From: Armatimonadota bacterium
GTDB taxonomy: Bacteria > Sysuimicrobiota > Sysuimicrobiia > Sysuimicrobiales > VGFF01
NCBI GenBank assembly: GCA_016868955.1
Contig: VGFF01000112.1
Coordinates: 1 to 6,482, forward strand
DNA length: 6,482 bases
Reading direction: 5' to 3'
Shown: positions 1 to 6,068 of the stretch, piece after piece
Layout: each line of letters starts with the position of its first letter
How positions within the stretch are numbered: position 1 is the first letter of the stretch
Position numbers and translations under genes: made by a program
Notes under the pieces: generated by a model
The model's input: the letters and a program-made list of their open reading frames with translations, nothing else
What the model was told of the DNA's origin: nothing
Database searches by the model: none

Positions 1-100
1 GTTGCTCGGTCACCGCAGCCTGCAGACGACCCAGGTCTACACGCACCTCACCCGCGCCCGGTTGAAGGAGGTCTACGACCGGGCGCACCCACGCGCGTGA
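1..100 (+). CDS. xerC: Tyrosine recombinase XerC/XerD family, C-terminal end (partial)
   Basis: Only the last 33 codons are present (reading frame from base 2); the gene continues off the left edge. The tail carries the end of the tyrosine-recombinase catalytic core: LLGHRSLQTTQVYTHL, holding the His of the LGH box and the catalytic Tyr of the YTH motif that attacks DNA and forms the 3'-phosphotyrosyl link. It ends in RAHPRA, as Xer proteins typically do. Xer recombinases resolve chromosome dimers at dif during cell division. The position directly before hslV matches codV (xerC) in Bacillus, so XerC is more likely than XerD, but the tail alone cannot separate them. The stop codon overlaps the hslV start by four bases (GTGA, 97-100), which implies co-transcription and coupled translation. 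Confidence 0.9.
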   Translation, partial: LLGHRSLQTTQVYTHLTRARLKEVYDRAHPRA

Positions 101-615
101 CGACGATCCTCGCGGCACGGCGCGACTGGCGGGCGGCCATCGTCGGCGATGGCCAGGTCACGGTGAACAACACCGTCTTCAAGCAGGGCGCGCGCAAGGT
201 CCGGCGCGTGGGCGAACACGTTCTTGCCGGCTTCGCCGGCAGCGCCGCCGACGGCCTGACCTTGTTCGAGCGGTTCGAAGCGAAGCTGGAGGCGCATCGT
301 GGGAACCTGCCGCGTGCCGCCGTCGAGCTCGCGAAGGAGTGGCGCGCCGATCGGATCCTGCGGCGCTTGGAAGCGATGTTGATCGTCTGCGACCGATCGC
401 ACCTGCTCGTGCTGTCGGGGACGGGCGACATCATCGAGCCGGACGACGGCATCGCCGCCATCGGCTCGGGCGGGCCGTATGCGCTGGCCGCGGCGCGGGC
501 GCTGATCCGCCACACGGATCTTCCCGTCGACGTCGTCGTCCGCAGGGCCATGGAGATCGCCGGCGGCATCTGCGTCTTCACCAACGATCAGATCGTGCTC
601 GAAGTCTTGTCCTGA
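97..615 (+). CDS. hslV: ATP-dependent protease peptidase subunit HslV (ClpQ)
   Basis: HslV is the threonine peptidase of the cytosolic HslVU (ClpQY) protease, a double hexameric ring that degrades proteins unfolded by HslU. The 172-residue length is normal. After Met removal the protein begins Thr-Thr-Ile, so Thr1 is the nucleophile; the partner residues Asp17 (in GDGQ) and Lys33 (mature numbering) are in place. Further family marks are AGFAGS (44-49), the FERFEAKLE stretch (57-65) and GSGGPYA (123-129). The GTG start overlaps the xerC stop by four bases and is the start that exposes the catalytic Thr. No good ribosome binding site is placed for it: an AAGGAGG at 65-71 is about 25 bases away, so coupling to xerC translation is likely. 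Bacillus ClpQ differs in having a longer N-terminus with an N-terminal Ser; this one is the classical Thr type. Confidence 0.97.
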   Translation: MTTILAARRDWRAAIVGDGQVTVNNTVFKQGARKVRRVGEHVLAGFAGSAADGLTLFERFEAKLEAHRGNLPRAAVELAKEWRADRILRRLEAMLIVCDRSHLLVLSGTGDIIEPDDGIAAIGSGGPYALAAARALIRHTDLPVDVVVRRAMEIAGGICVFTNDQIVLEVLS

Positions 616-618
616 GGG

Positions 619-2037
<1,419 letters not shown>

Positions 2038-2108
2038 GCCTCCCGCGCCGCGGCCCCGGGGGCCCGGAATCGACCGATTGGGTACGGCAAATCGTGTATA
2101 TTCGGGCG

Positions 2109-2136
2109 TTCCAAGGCCGAGGTCGAGGGCTACAAT
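2109..2136 (+). promoter_or_regulatory. Candidate codY promoter
   Basis: TACAAT at 2131-2136 matches five of six bases of the SigA -10 consensus. A weak -35, TTCCAA (2109-2114), lies 16 bases upstream. It sits at the edge of the AT-rich island, about 20 bases before the inverted repeats. Other -10-like hexamers occur nearby (TATATT at 2097-2102, TATGTT at 2198-2203), so the exact promoter is uncertain. Confidence 0.3.
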
Positions 2137-2144
2137 CGAGAAAC

Positions 2145-2158
2145 TGATAGAAATATCA
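2145..2158. repeat. Inverted repeat TGATA-N4-TATCA upstream of codY
   Basis: TGATA (2145-2149), spacer GAAA, TATCA (2154-2158) form a perfect 5-4-5 inverted repeat. It abuts and overlaps by two bases the next, longer inverted repeat at 2157-2172. The pair lies downstream of the candidate -10 at 2131-2136, where an operator for a dimeric repressor would block transcription. The binding protein is unknown. Confidence 0.45.
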
Positions 2159-2172
2159 ATTGAGTTCAATTG
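2157..2172. promoter_or_regulatory. Perfect 16-base inverted repeat, candidate operator
   Basis: CAATTGA-GT-TCAATTG is a perfect 7-2-7 inverted repeat in the AT-rich island before codY. Its size and symmetry suit an operator for a dimeric winged-helix regulator. It is not a good CodY box itself (8 of 15 against AATTTTCWGAAAATT). The base-level symmetry is directly visible; the operator role is inferred from position. Confidence 0.5.
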
Positions 2173-2182
2173 TTACAAAATG
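2168..2182. promoter_or_regulatory. CodY-box-like sequence (weak)
   Basis: AATTGTTACAAAATG matches 11 of 15 positions of the CodY box AATTTTCWGAAAATT. Four mismatches are within the range seen at natural CodY sites, but such matches also arise by chance in AT-rich DNA. In this GC-rich chromosome, and directly upstream of codY, it is a reasonable autoregulatory candidate. It overlaps the right arm of the 2157-2172 inverted repeat. Confidence 0.3.
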
Positions 2183-2353
2183 TGATACAGTTCCGAGTAT
2201 GTTGTTTGTGCTGACTCCTGCTCAAGCCGACAGCGGTGGGTGGGAATGTTACGGGGTGTGATGGCGGATCACGGTGCGAGGCGGCCAGAAACTAGCTCGG
2301 CGATCGGGCGTCGCTCTGGCACGCCGGAGTCGAGAAGCGGGGCTGGGGCAGAA

Positions 2354-3106
2354 ATGATCAACTTGCTCGACCGGATCCGCCTCATCGGAGATGCGGTTGG
2401 CGCCGAAGGGCGCATGGGGATCGACGAGATCGTCCAGGCGGTCGCGGAGGCGACGGAAACCAGCGCGCTGGTCGCGAAGAGCGATGGGCGCGCCGTGTTC
2501 GTCGTCGAGCGGCCGATCCGCTTCCGTAATGTCACGCCAGGGTCGGCGCTGCCGCCCGCCACGGCCAACTCGTTGAGTACCCTGGCCGCCCGAACGGCGA
2601 ATTCGCGAAACGACGACCTCTTGGCCTTGCTCGATCGCCCATCGCCGGCGGCGGTCCTCGTCGTGGTGCCGCTCAAGTCATCGGGCCGGCGCCTCGGCAG
2701 CCTCGTGTTGTCCCGAGAGAAAGTGTTCGACGAGCGCGACCTCGTGGTTGTCGAATACGCGGCCACGGTGATCGCGCTGGAGATGCGCGCGGCTACCGGC
2801 GAGAGCGCGGCCGACGTCGCGCGCCGTCAAACCGATCACGCGCGCACCGCGTTGTCGGCGTTGTCCTACTCCGAGATCGAAGCGGTCGCCCATATCCTTG
2901 GCGAGATGAAGGGGCCAGAGAGCATCGTCGTGGCTAGCCGCGTCGCCGACCGCGTTCGCATCACCCGATCCGTGATCGTCAACGCGTTGCGCAAGCTCGA
3001 AAGCGGCCTGATCATCCAGTCGCGCTCCCTGGGGATGAAGGGCACCTACATCAAGGTCATCAACCCGCACATCTACGAAGAGCTGGAGAAACTTCGCACC
3101 GGTTAG
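2354..3106 (+). CDS. codY: GTP/branched-chain amino-acid-type global repressor CodY
   Basis: CodY is a cytosolic dimeric repressor that in low-GC Gram-positive bacteria senses GTP and branched-chain amino acids and controls metabolism during nutrient excess. From ATG 2354 the protein has 250 residues (family about 260). It begins MINLLDRIRLIG, aligning with the Bacillus start, followed by a GAF sensor domain (about 1-150), the linker helix EYAATVIALEM (134-144) and the winged-helix DNA-binding domain (about 165-250). SALSYSE (168-174), VADRVRITRSVIVNALRKLE (197-216) and SRSLGMKGTYIKV (223-235) are near-identical to Bacillus CodY. The sensor segment 53-97 lacks the RMxxM, FPEEY and TAFPV motifs that hold isoleucine, and is shorter. 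ATG 2354 is chosen by homology; GTG 2240 or ATG 2261 would add 38 or 31 atypical residues. No strong ribosome binding site supports any of them. Confidence 0.93.
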   Translation: MINLLDRIRLIGDAVGAEGRMGIDEIVQAVAEATETSALVAKSDGRAVFVVERPIRFRNVTPGSALPPATANSLSTLAARTANSRNDDLLALLDRPSPAAVLVVVPLKSSGRRLGSLVLSREKVFDERDLVVVEYAATVIALEMRAATGESAADVARRQTDHARTALSALSYSEIEAVAHILGEMKGPESIVVASRVADRVRITRSVIVNALRKLESGLIIQSRSLGMKGTYIKVINPHIYEELEKLRTG

Positions 3107-3121
3107 TCGACCTGTTATACT
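3093..3121 (+). promoter_or_regulatory. Extended -10 promoter for rpsB-tsf
   Basis: TATACT (3116-3121) matches five of six bases of the -10 consensus and is preceded by TGT (TGn, extended -10). TTCGCA (3093-3098), a 4-of-6 -35, lies 17 bases upstream within the last codons of codY. Transcription would start near 3127-3129. It is the clearest promoter in the window and fits separate, high-level expression of ribosomal protein S2 and EF-Ts. Confidence 0.65.
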
Positions 3122-3146
3122 GCCTTGGGCGCGCCGCGACCAAGGC
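3122..3146. repeat. Inverted repeat at the expected rpsB transcription start
   Basis: GCCTTGG (3122-3128) and CCAAGGC (3140-3146) form a perfect 7-base inverted repeat around an 11-base GC-rich loop. No T-run follows, so it is not a typical terminator for codY. The predicted transcription start falls in the left arm, so on rpsB mRNA the hairpin would be largely lost; it may be a DNA operator or a codY mRNA 3' structure. Confidence 0.4.
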
Positions 3147-3240
3147 GCGTACTTCATCACGCCTGCTTTCAGCCGGTCGGTGCCCGTGTACGGGTTTCCG
3201 GTGACGTTCGGGTGGGCGGAGGCAAACCGGGAGGCCATCC
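3128..3240 (+). promoter_or_regulatory. rpsB mRNA leader
   Basis: About 110 untranslated bases separate the predicted start of transcription from the rpsB start codon. A small perfect palindrome, CCCGT-GT-ACGGG (3183-3194), and CCGG pairs around it could form a local stem. S2 represses its own operon through the rpsB leader in Escherichia coli; whether this leader does the same is inference from position. I do not recognise a known leader motif. Confidence 0.3.
3229..3234 (+). promoter_or_regulatory. Ribosome binding site that fixes the rpsB TTG start
   Basis: GGGAGG lies six bases before TTG 3241. The next in-frame ATG (3256) would be 21 bases away, too far, so the TTG start is preferred and gives the family-typical beginning MPVVSMKQLLEAG. 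Confidence 0.8.
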
Positions 3241-4005
3241 TTGCCCGTTGTCAGCATGAAGCAACTTCTAGAAGCGGGCGTCCACTTCGGACACCAGACG
3301 CGGCGCTGGTGTCCGAAGATGGCGCGTTTCATCTTCACCGAGCGGAACGGCATCCACATCATCGACCTGCAGAAGTCCGTGCCATTGTTGGAGGAGGCGT
3401 ACCGCTTCCTGCACCGGACAGCCGCCGAAGGCGGGCTGGTGTTGTTCGTTGGCACGAAGAAGCAGGCGCAAGACGCGATTCGCGAAGAGTCTGATCGCGC
3501 GAGCCAGCCTCACGTCAATCAGCGGTGGCTCGGCGGCATGTTGACGAACTTCCAGACGATTCGCCGTCGCGTCGATCGGCTGCACGAGATCACGAGTCTG
3601 CGCGAGATGGGCCAGATCGAGCTGCTGCCGAAGAAAGAACAGGCCAAGCTCGTCGACGAGCAGTCGCGCTTGGAGAAGTACCTTGGCGGCATCAAGACGA
3701 TGAACCGCCTTCCCAGCGCCGTCTACGTCGTCGACACGCGCAAGGAGAACATCGCCGTCCTAGAAGCCCGAAAGTTGGGGATCCCGATCGTCGCGATCGT
3801 CGACACGAACAGCGATCCCGATGAGGTCGACTACCCGATTCCCGGGAACGACGACGCAATTCGGGCCGTGCGCTTGATCACGAACCGGATGGCGAACGCC
3901 TGCGCCGAAGGCGCCGAGGAGCGCAAGAAGACGGCGATCGACGAGGCCGCGGGCGGCGGGCCGGAAGCCGGGGTCGAGGGCGAGGTCGTGGCGGCCGAGA
4001 GCTAA
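3241..4005 (+). CDS. rpsB: 30S ribosomal protein S2
   Basis: S2 is a late-assembling protein of the small ribosomal subunit, placed between head and body, and needed for S1 binding where S1 exists. The 254-residue product shows the family core throughout: MKQLLEAGVHFGHQTRRW (6-23), FTERNGIHIIDLQK (32-45), GTKKQAQ (71-77), VNQRWLGGMLTNFQTI (92-107), LGGIKTMNRLP (148-158) and PIVAIVDTNSDPDEVDYPIP (182-201), then an acidic, Gly/Ala-rich tail (about 235-254). A Cys at 24 (RRWCPKM) replaces the usual Asn. It starts with TTG behind a good GGGAGG site. It pairs with tsf, 62 bases downstream, as in most bacteria. In Bacillus a large flagellar/chemotaxis cluster separates codY from rpsB; here they are neighbours. 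Confidence 0.98.
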   Translation: MPVVSMKQLLEAGVHFGHQTRRWCPKMARFIFTERNGIHIIDLQKSVPLLEEAYRFLHRTAAEGGLVLFVGTKKQAQDAIREESDRASQPHVNQRWLGGMLTNFQTIRRRVDRLHEITSLREMGQIELLPKKEQAKLVDEQSRLEKYLGGIKTMNRLPSAVYVVDTRKENIAVLEARKLGIPIVAIVDTNSDPDEVDYPIPGNDDAIRAVRLITNRMANACAEGAEERKKTAIDEAAGGGPEAGVEGEVVAAES

Positions 4006-4016
4006 TCGCGGCGCGG

Positions 4017-4033
4017 CCACGGGCGCCCCGTGG
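4017..4033 (+). other. Hairpin between rpsB and tsf
   Basis: CCACGGG (4017-4023), loop CGC, CCCGTGG (4027-4033) form a perfect 7-base stem with a 3-base loop. The sequence that follows (ATAAAGTGG) has no T-run, so it should not terminate transcription efficiently. A role in mRNA stability or in setting the S2:EF-Ts ratio is possible but not shown. Confidence 0.5.
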
Positions 4034-4067
4034 ATAAAGTGGAAGGGAAGGGCGAGAGGAGAGACAC

Positions 4068-4673
4068 ATGGCGATTACTGCTGACCTGGTCAAGGACCTG
4101 CGCGCCAAGACCGGCGTCGGTATGATGGATTGCAAAGAGGCGCTGCAGGCGTCCAACGGCGATATCGAGAAGGCGATCGAGTGGCTGCGCAAGAAGGGCT
4201 TGGCGTCCGCCGGCAAGCGCGCCGGGCGCACCGCCAGCCAGGGCGTCGTCGACGCGTACATTCACGGCGGCGGTACCCTGGGCGTGCTCGTCGAAGTGAA
4301 CAGCGAAACCGACTTCGTGGCGCGCAACGAGGAATTTCGCAAGCTCGTGCACGACGTCGCGATCCACATCGCGGCCGCCGACCCGCAGTACGTCACCCGC
4401 GAGGACGTGCCGGCCGAGGTCGTCGCGCGAGAGCGGGAGATCGCCCGCGAGCAGCTCGCGAAGCAGATGGCCGGCAAGCCGGCGATCGCGATCGATAAGG
4501 CGTTGGAAGGCAAGCTGAACAAGTGGTTCGAGGGGGTCGTCCTCCTCGAGCAGCCCTTCGTGCGCGACGACAAGAAGAAGGTCGGCGACATCATCATGGA
4601 AGCGATCTCCAAGATGGGCGAGAACATCGTCGTGCGTCGCTTCGTCCGGTTCAAGCTCGGCGACAGCCCCTAG
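4068..4673 (+). CDS. tsf: Translation elongation factor Ts, short form
   Basis: EF-Ts is the guanine nucleotide exchange factor that releases GDP from EF-Tu in the cytosol. The 201-residue protein has the N-terminal UBA-like domain (about 1-45) with KTGVGMMDCKEAL (14-26) and IEKAIEWLRKKG (33-44), followed by the EF-Tu-contacting core with the TDFVARN signature (81-87) and a C-terminal VGDIIMEAISKMGENIVVRRF segment (residues 172-192). It is about 80-90 residues shorter than the E. coli and Bacillus proteins and resembles the short type with a reduced core, as in Thermus. Both ends look complete, so this is a natural short form, not a truncation. AGGAGA (4057-4062) precedes the ATG at proper spacing. 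A strong terminator lies 32 bases after the stop. Confidence 0.97.
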   Translation: MAITADLVKDLRAKTGVGMMDCKEALQASNGDIEKAIEWLRKKGLASAGKRAGRTASQGVVDAYIHGGGTLGVLVEVNSETDFVARNEEFRKLVHDVAIHIAAADPQYVTREDVPAEVVAREREIAREQLAKQMAGKPAIAIDKALEGKLNKWFEGVVLLEQPFVRDDKKKVGDIIMEAISKMGENIVVRRFVRFKLGDSP

Positions 4674-4679
4674 GCACCG

Positions 4680-4700
4680 GCGGACGCCGACTTCGTCCGC
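4680..4700 (+). other. Hairpin upstream of the tsf terminator
   Basis: GCGGACG (4680-4686), loop CCGACTT, CGTCCGC (4694-4700) form a perfect 7-base stem. It ends six bases before the terminator stem, giving two tandem hairpins after tsf. It has no T-run of its own; it may protect the mRNA 3' end. Confidence 0.5.
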
Positions 4701-4705
4701 AAGCG

Positions 4706-4743
4706 GGGGTTGAAGGCCGAACCTGCCTTCAACCCCTTTTTCT
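4706..4743 (+). terminator. Strong rho-independent terminator after tsf
   Basis: GGGGTTGAAGGC (4706-4717) and GCCTTCAACCCC (4725-4736) form a perfect 12-base stem with a 7-base loop, followed at once by TTTTTCT (4737-4743). It should end most rpsB-tsf transcripts. It leaves only 32 bases before the pyrH start codon, with no promoter visible between. No matching T-run exists for the opposite strand. Confidence 0.92.
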
Positions 4744-4760
4744 AGGCGACGATCGTGAGC

Positions 4761-4766
4761 AAGGAG
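4761..4766 (+). promoter_or_regulatory. Ribosome binding site that fixes the pyrH ATG start
   Basis: AAGGAG lies nine bases before ATG 4776. The GTG at 4755 is in the same frame but has no purine-rich site upstream, and starting there would place this AAGGAG inside the coding region. Confidence 0.75.
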
Positions 4767-4775
4767 CAGCCTCGC

Positions 4776-5504
4776 ATGAATCCGATTCGGTATCGTCGCG
4801 TCGTCCTCAAGTTCAGCGGAGAAGAGCTGAGCGGAAGCGGCGGTGGCACGCTCGATCCTGACGTCTTGGCGCTCGTCGCGCGCGAAGTGCGTCGTGTCAT
4901 CGACCTTCAGGCTCAAGTCGCGATCGTCGTCGGCGGCGGCAACATCGTGCGCGGCGCGGAGTTCAGCAAACGACTCGGCATCGACAAGGTAACCGCCGAC
5001 TACATGGGGATGCTCGGCACGGTCATCAACGCCATGGCGTTGCAGGAAGTGCTCGAGAACCATCAGCTCGAGACGCGTGTGCAGTCGGCGATCGCGATGC
5101 ATCAAATCGCCGAGCCGTTCATCCGCCGCCGCGCGATCCGGCACCTCGAGAAAGGCCGCGTCGTGATCTTCGCGGCCGGGACCGGCAGCCCGTACTTCAC
5201 GACTGACACGACGGCGGCGCTGCGGGCGGTGGAGATCGAAGCCGGCGCCGTCCTGATGGCGAAGAACCGCGTCAGCGGCGTCTACGACAAGGACCCCAAC
5301 AAGTTCGCCGATGCCACGCAGTTCCCTGAGCTCTCGTATCTCGATTTCCTCAACCGCGGTTTGGGCGTCATCGACTCGACCGCGGTCTCACTCTGCATGG
5401 AGAACGGCATGGACATCTGGGTCTTCTCGCTCGGGGAATCCGGAAACCTGGAACGGATCGTCCGCGGGGAGCACGTCGGAACGCGCATCGGAGGTGCACC
5501 GTGA
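4776..5504 (+). CDS. pyrH: Uridylate kinase (UMP kinase)
   Basis: PyrH phosphorylates UMP to UDP with ATP, the committed step to all pyrimidine nucleoside triphosphates; it belongs to the amino-acid-kinase fold and works as a cytosolic hexamer. The 242-residue protein shows the phosphate-binding start RVVLKFSGEEL (8-18), the glycine loop VVGGGNIVRG (51-60), TADYMGMLGTVINAMALQ (73-90), and the nucleotide and UMP loops GTGSPYFTTDT (135-145) and NRVSGVYDKDPNK (164-176). Usual family wording is LSGEAL and VDGVY, so small substitutions exist, but the catalytic frame looks intact. ATG 4776 is preferred over GTG 4755. The stop overlaps the frr start by four bases (GTGA). Because a terminator lies directly upstream, expression must come from readthrough or from a promoter inside tsf. 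Confidence 0.97.
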   Translation: MNPIRYRRVVLKFSGEELSGSGGGTLDPDVLALVAREVRRVIDLQAQVAIVVGGGNIVRGAEFSKRLGIDKVTADYMGMLGTVINAMALQEVLENHQLETRVQSAIAMHQIAEPFIRRRAIRHLEKGRVVIFAAGTGSPYFTTDTTAALRAVEIEAGAVLMAKNRVSGVYDKDPNKFADATQFPELSYLDFLNRGLGVIDSTAVSLCMENGMDIWVFSLGESGNLERIVRGEHVGTRIGGAP

Positions 5505-6058
5505 TCGAGGCGGTTCTCAAGGACACGCGCGCGCACATGCAGAAGACGATTGACGCCGTCTCACGAGAGTTCGCGTCGATCCGCACGGGACGCGCCAGCC
5601 CGGCCCTGCTCGAGCACGTCCGCGTCGACTACTATGGGACGTCGACTCCGCTGAATCAGCTGGCGACGATCAACGCGCCGGAGCCGCGCCTGCTCACCGT
5701 GCAGCCGTGGGACAAGACGCAGCTGAGGGTGATCGAGAAGGCGATCCTCCAGAGCGACCTCGGGTTGCACCCGGCGACCGACGGTGCGCTCATCCGCTTG
5801 CCGATTCCGCCGCTCACCGAGGAGCGCCGCCGCGACTTCGTGAAGCTCGCGAAGAAGTACGCCGAGGAAGCGAAGGTCGGCATCCGCAACATCAGGCGGG
5901 AGTCGAAGGAGCACATCGATCGCGAGAAGACGCAGGGACATGCTCCGGAAGACGCGGTGCACCGGGCCCACGACGAGCTGCAAAAGATCACGGACAAGTT
6001 CATCGAAGAGATCGATGCCCTTCTGAAGAATAAGGAATCGGACATCATGGAGGTCTGA
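5501..6058 (+). CDS. frr: Ribosome recycling factor
   Basis: RRF splits the post-termination ribosome together with EF-G so that subunits can be reused. The 185-residue length is exactly that of the family. It has the long three-helix bundle: helix 1 up to the hallmark RTGRASP (28-34), the small beta/alpha domain with VDYYGTSTPLNQLA (42-55) and QPWD (68-71), then LTEERRRDFVKLAKKYAEEA (105-124) and VGIRNIRRE (126-134), and the acidic C-terminal helix. The frequently conserved GLNP is GLHP here (His90). The GTG start overlaps the pyrH stop by four bases and has GGAGGT (5490-5495) five bases upstream, so it is coupled to pyrH yet well initiated by itself. Confidence 0.98.
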   Translation: MIEAVLKDTRAHMQKTIDAVSREFASIRTGRASPALLEHVRVDYYGTSTPLNQLATINAPEPRLLTVQPWDKTQLRVIEKAILQSDLGLHPATDGALIRLPIPPLTEERRRDFVKLAKKYAEEAKVGIRNIRRESKEHIDREKTQGHAPEDAVHRAHDELQKITDKFIEEIDALLKNKESDIMEV

Positions 6059-6068
6059 CCTCGGTCGT

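Larger units (their letters stand above)
2038..2353 (+). other. Intergenic and leader region between hslU and codY
   Basis: This is the longest stretch without a supported gene (316 bases). The first part is GC-rich and has a short hairpin (GGCCC, loop CGG, GGGCC, 2052-2064) without a T-run, so no convincing intrinsic terminator ends hslU. From about 2085, and most clearly at 2137-2215, composition shifts to AT-rich, with candidate promoter elements and two adjoining inverted repeats. From about 2230 it becomes GC-rich again. The codY frame stays open upstream of 2354 as far as a GTG at 2240, but the 38 extra residues are Arg/Ser/Gly-rich and unlike the family, so I treat 2240-2353 as leader. 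A 20-codon reading frame at 2199-2261 is also possible. Confidence 0.7.

Noticed and set aside
65..71. AAGGAGG as the hslV ribosome binding site.
   Set aside because: It lies about 25 bases before the GTG start, far outside normal spacing, and there is no in-frame start codon nearer to it; it encodes Lys-Glu-Val in the Xer tail.
2052..2064. GC hairpin after hslU as an intrinsic terminator.
   Set aside because: The stem is only five bases and no T-run follows it.
2097..2102. TATATT as the codY -10 box.
   Set aside because: The only -35-like hexamer nearby (TTGGGT, 2078-2083) is 13 bases away, too close; TACAAT at 2131 is somewhat better supported.
4755..4775. GTG 4755 as the pyrH start, adding seven residues.
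   Set aside because: It has no ribosome binding site upstream, whereas AAGGAG at 4761-4766 is well placed for ATG 4776, which gives a normal PyrH N-terminus.
4002..5144. A 380-codon open frame on the - strand opposite tsf and pyrH.
   Set aside because: It runs across the strong tsf terminator and two well-identified genes, and its product has only repetitive charged sequence.
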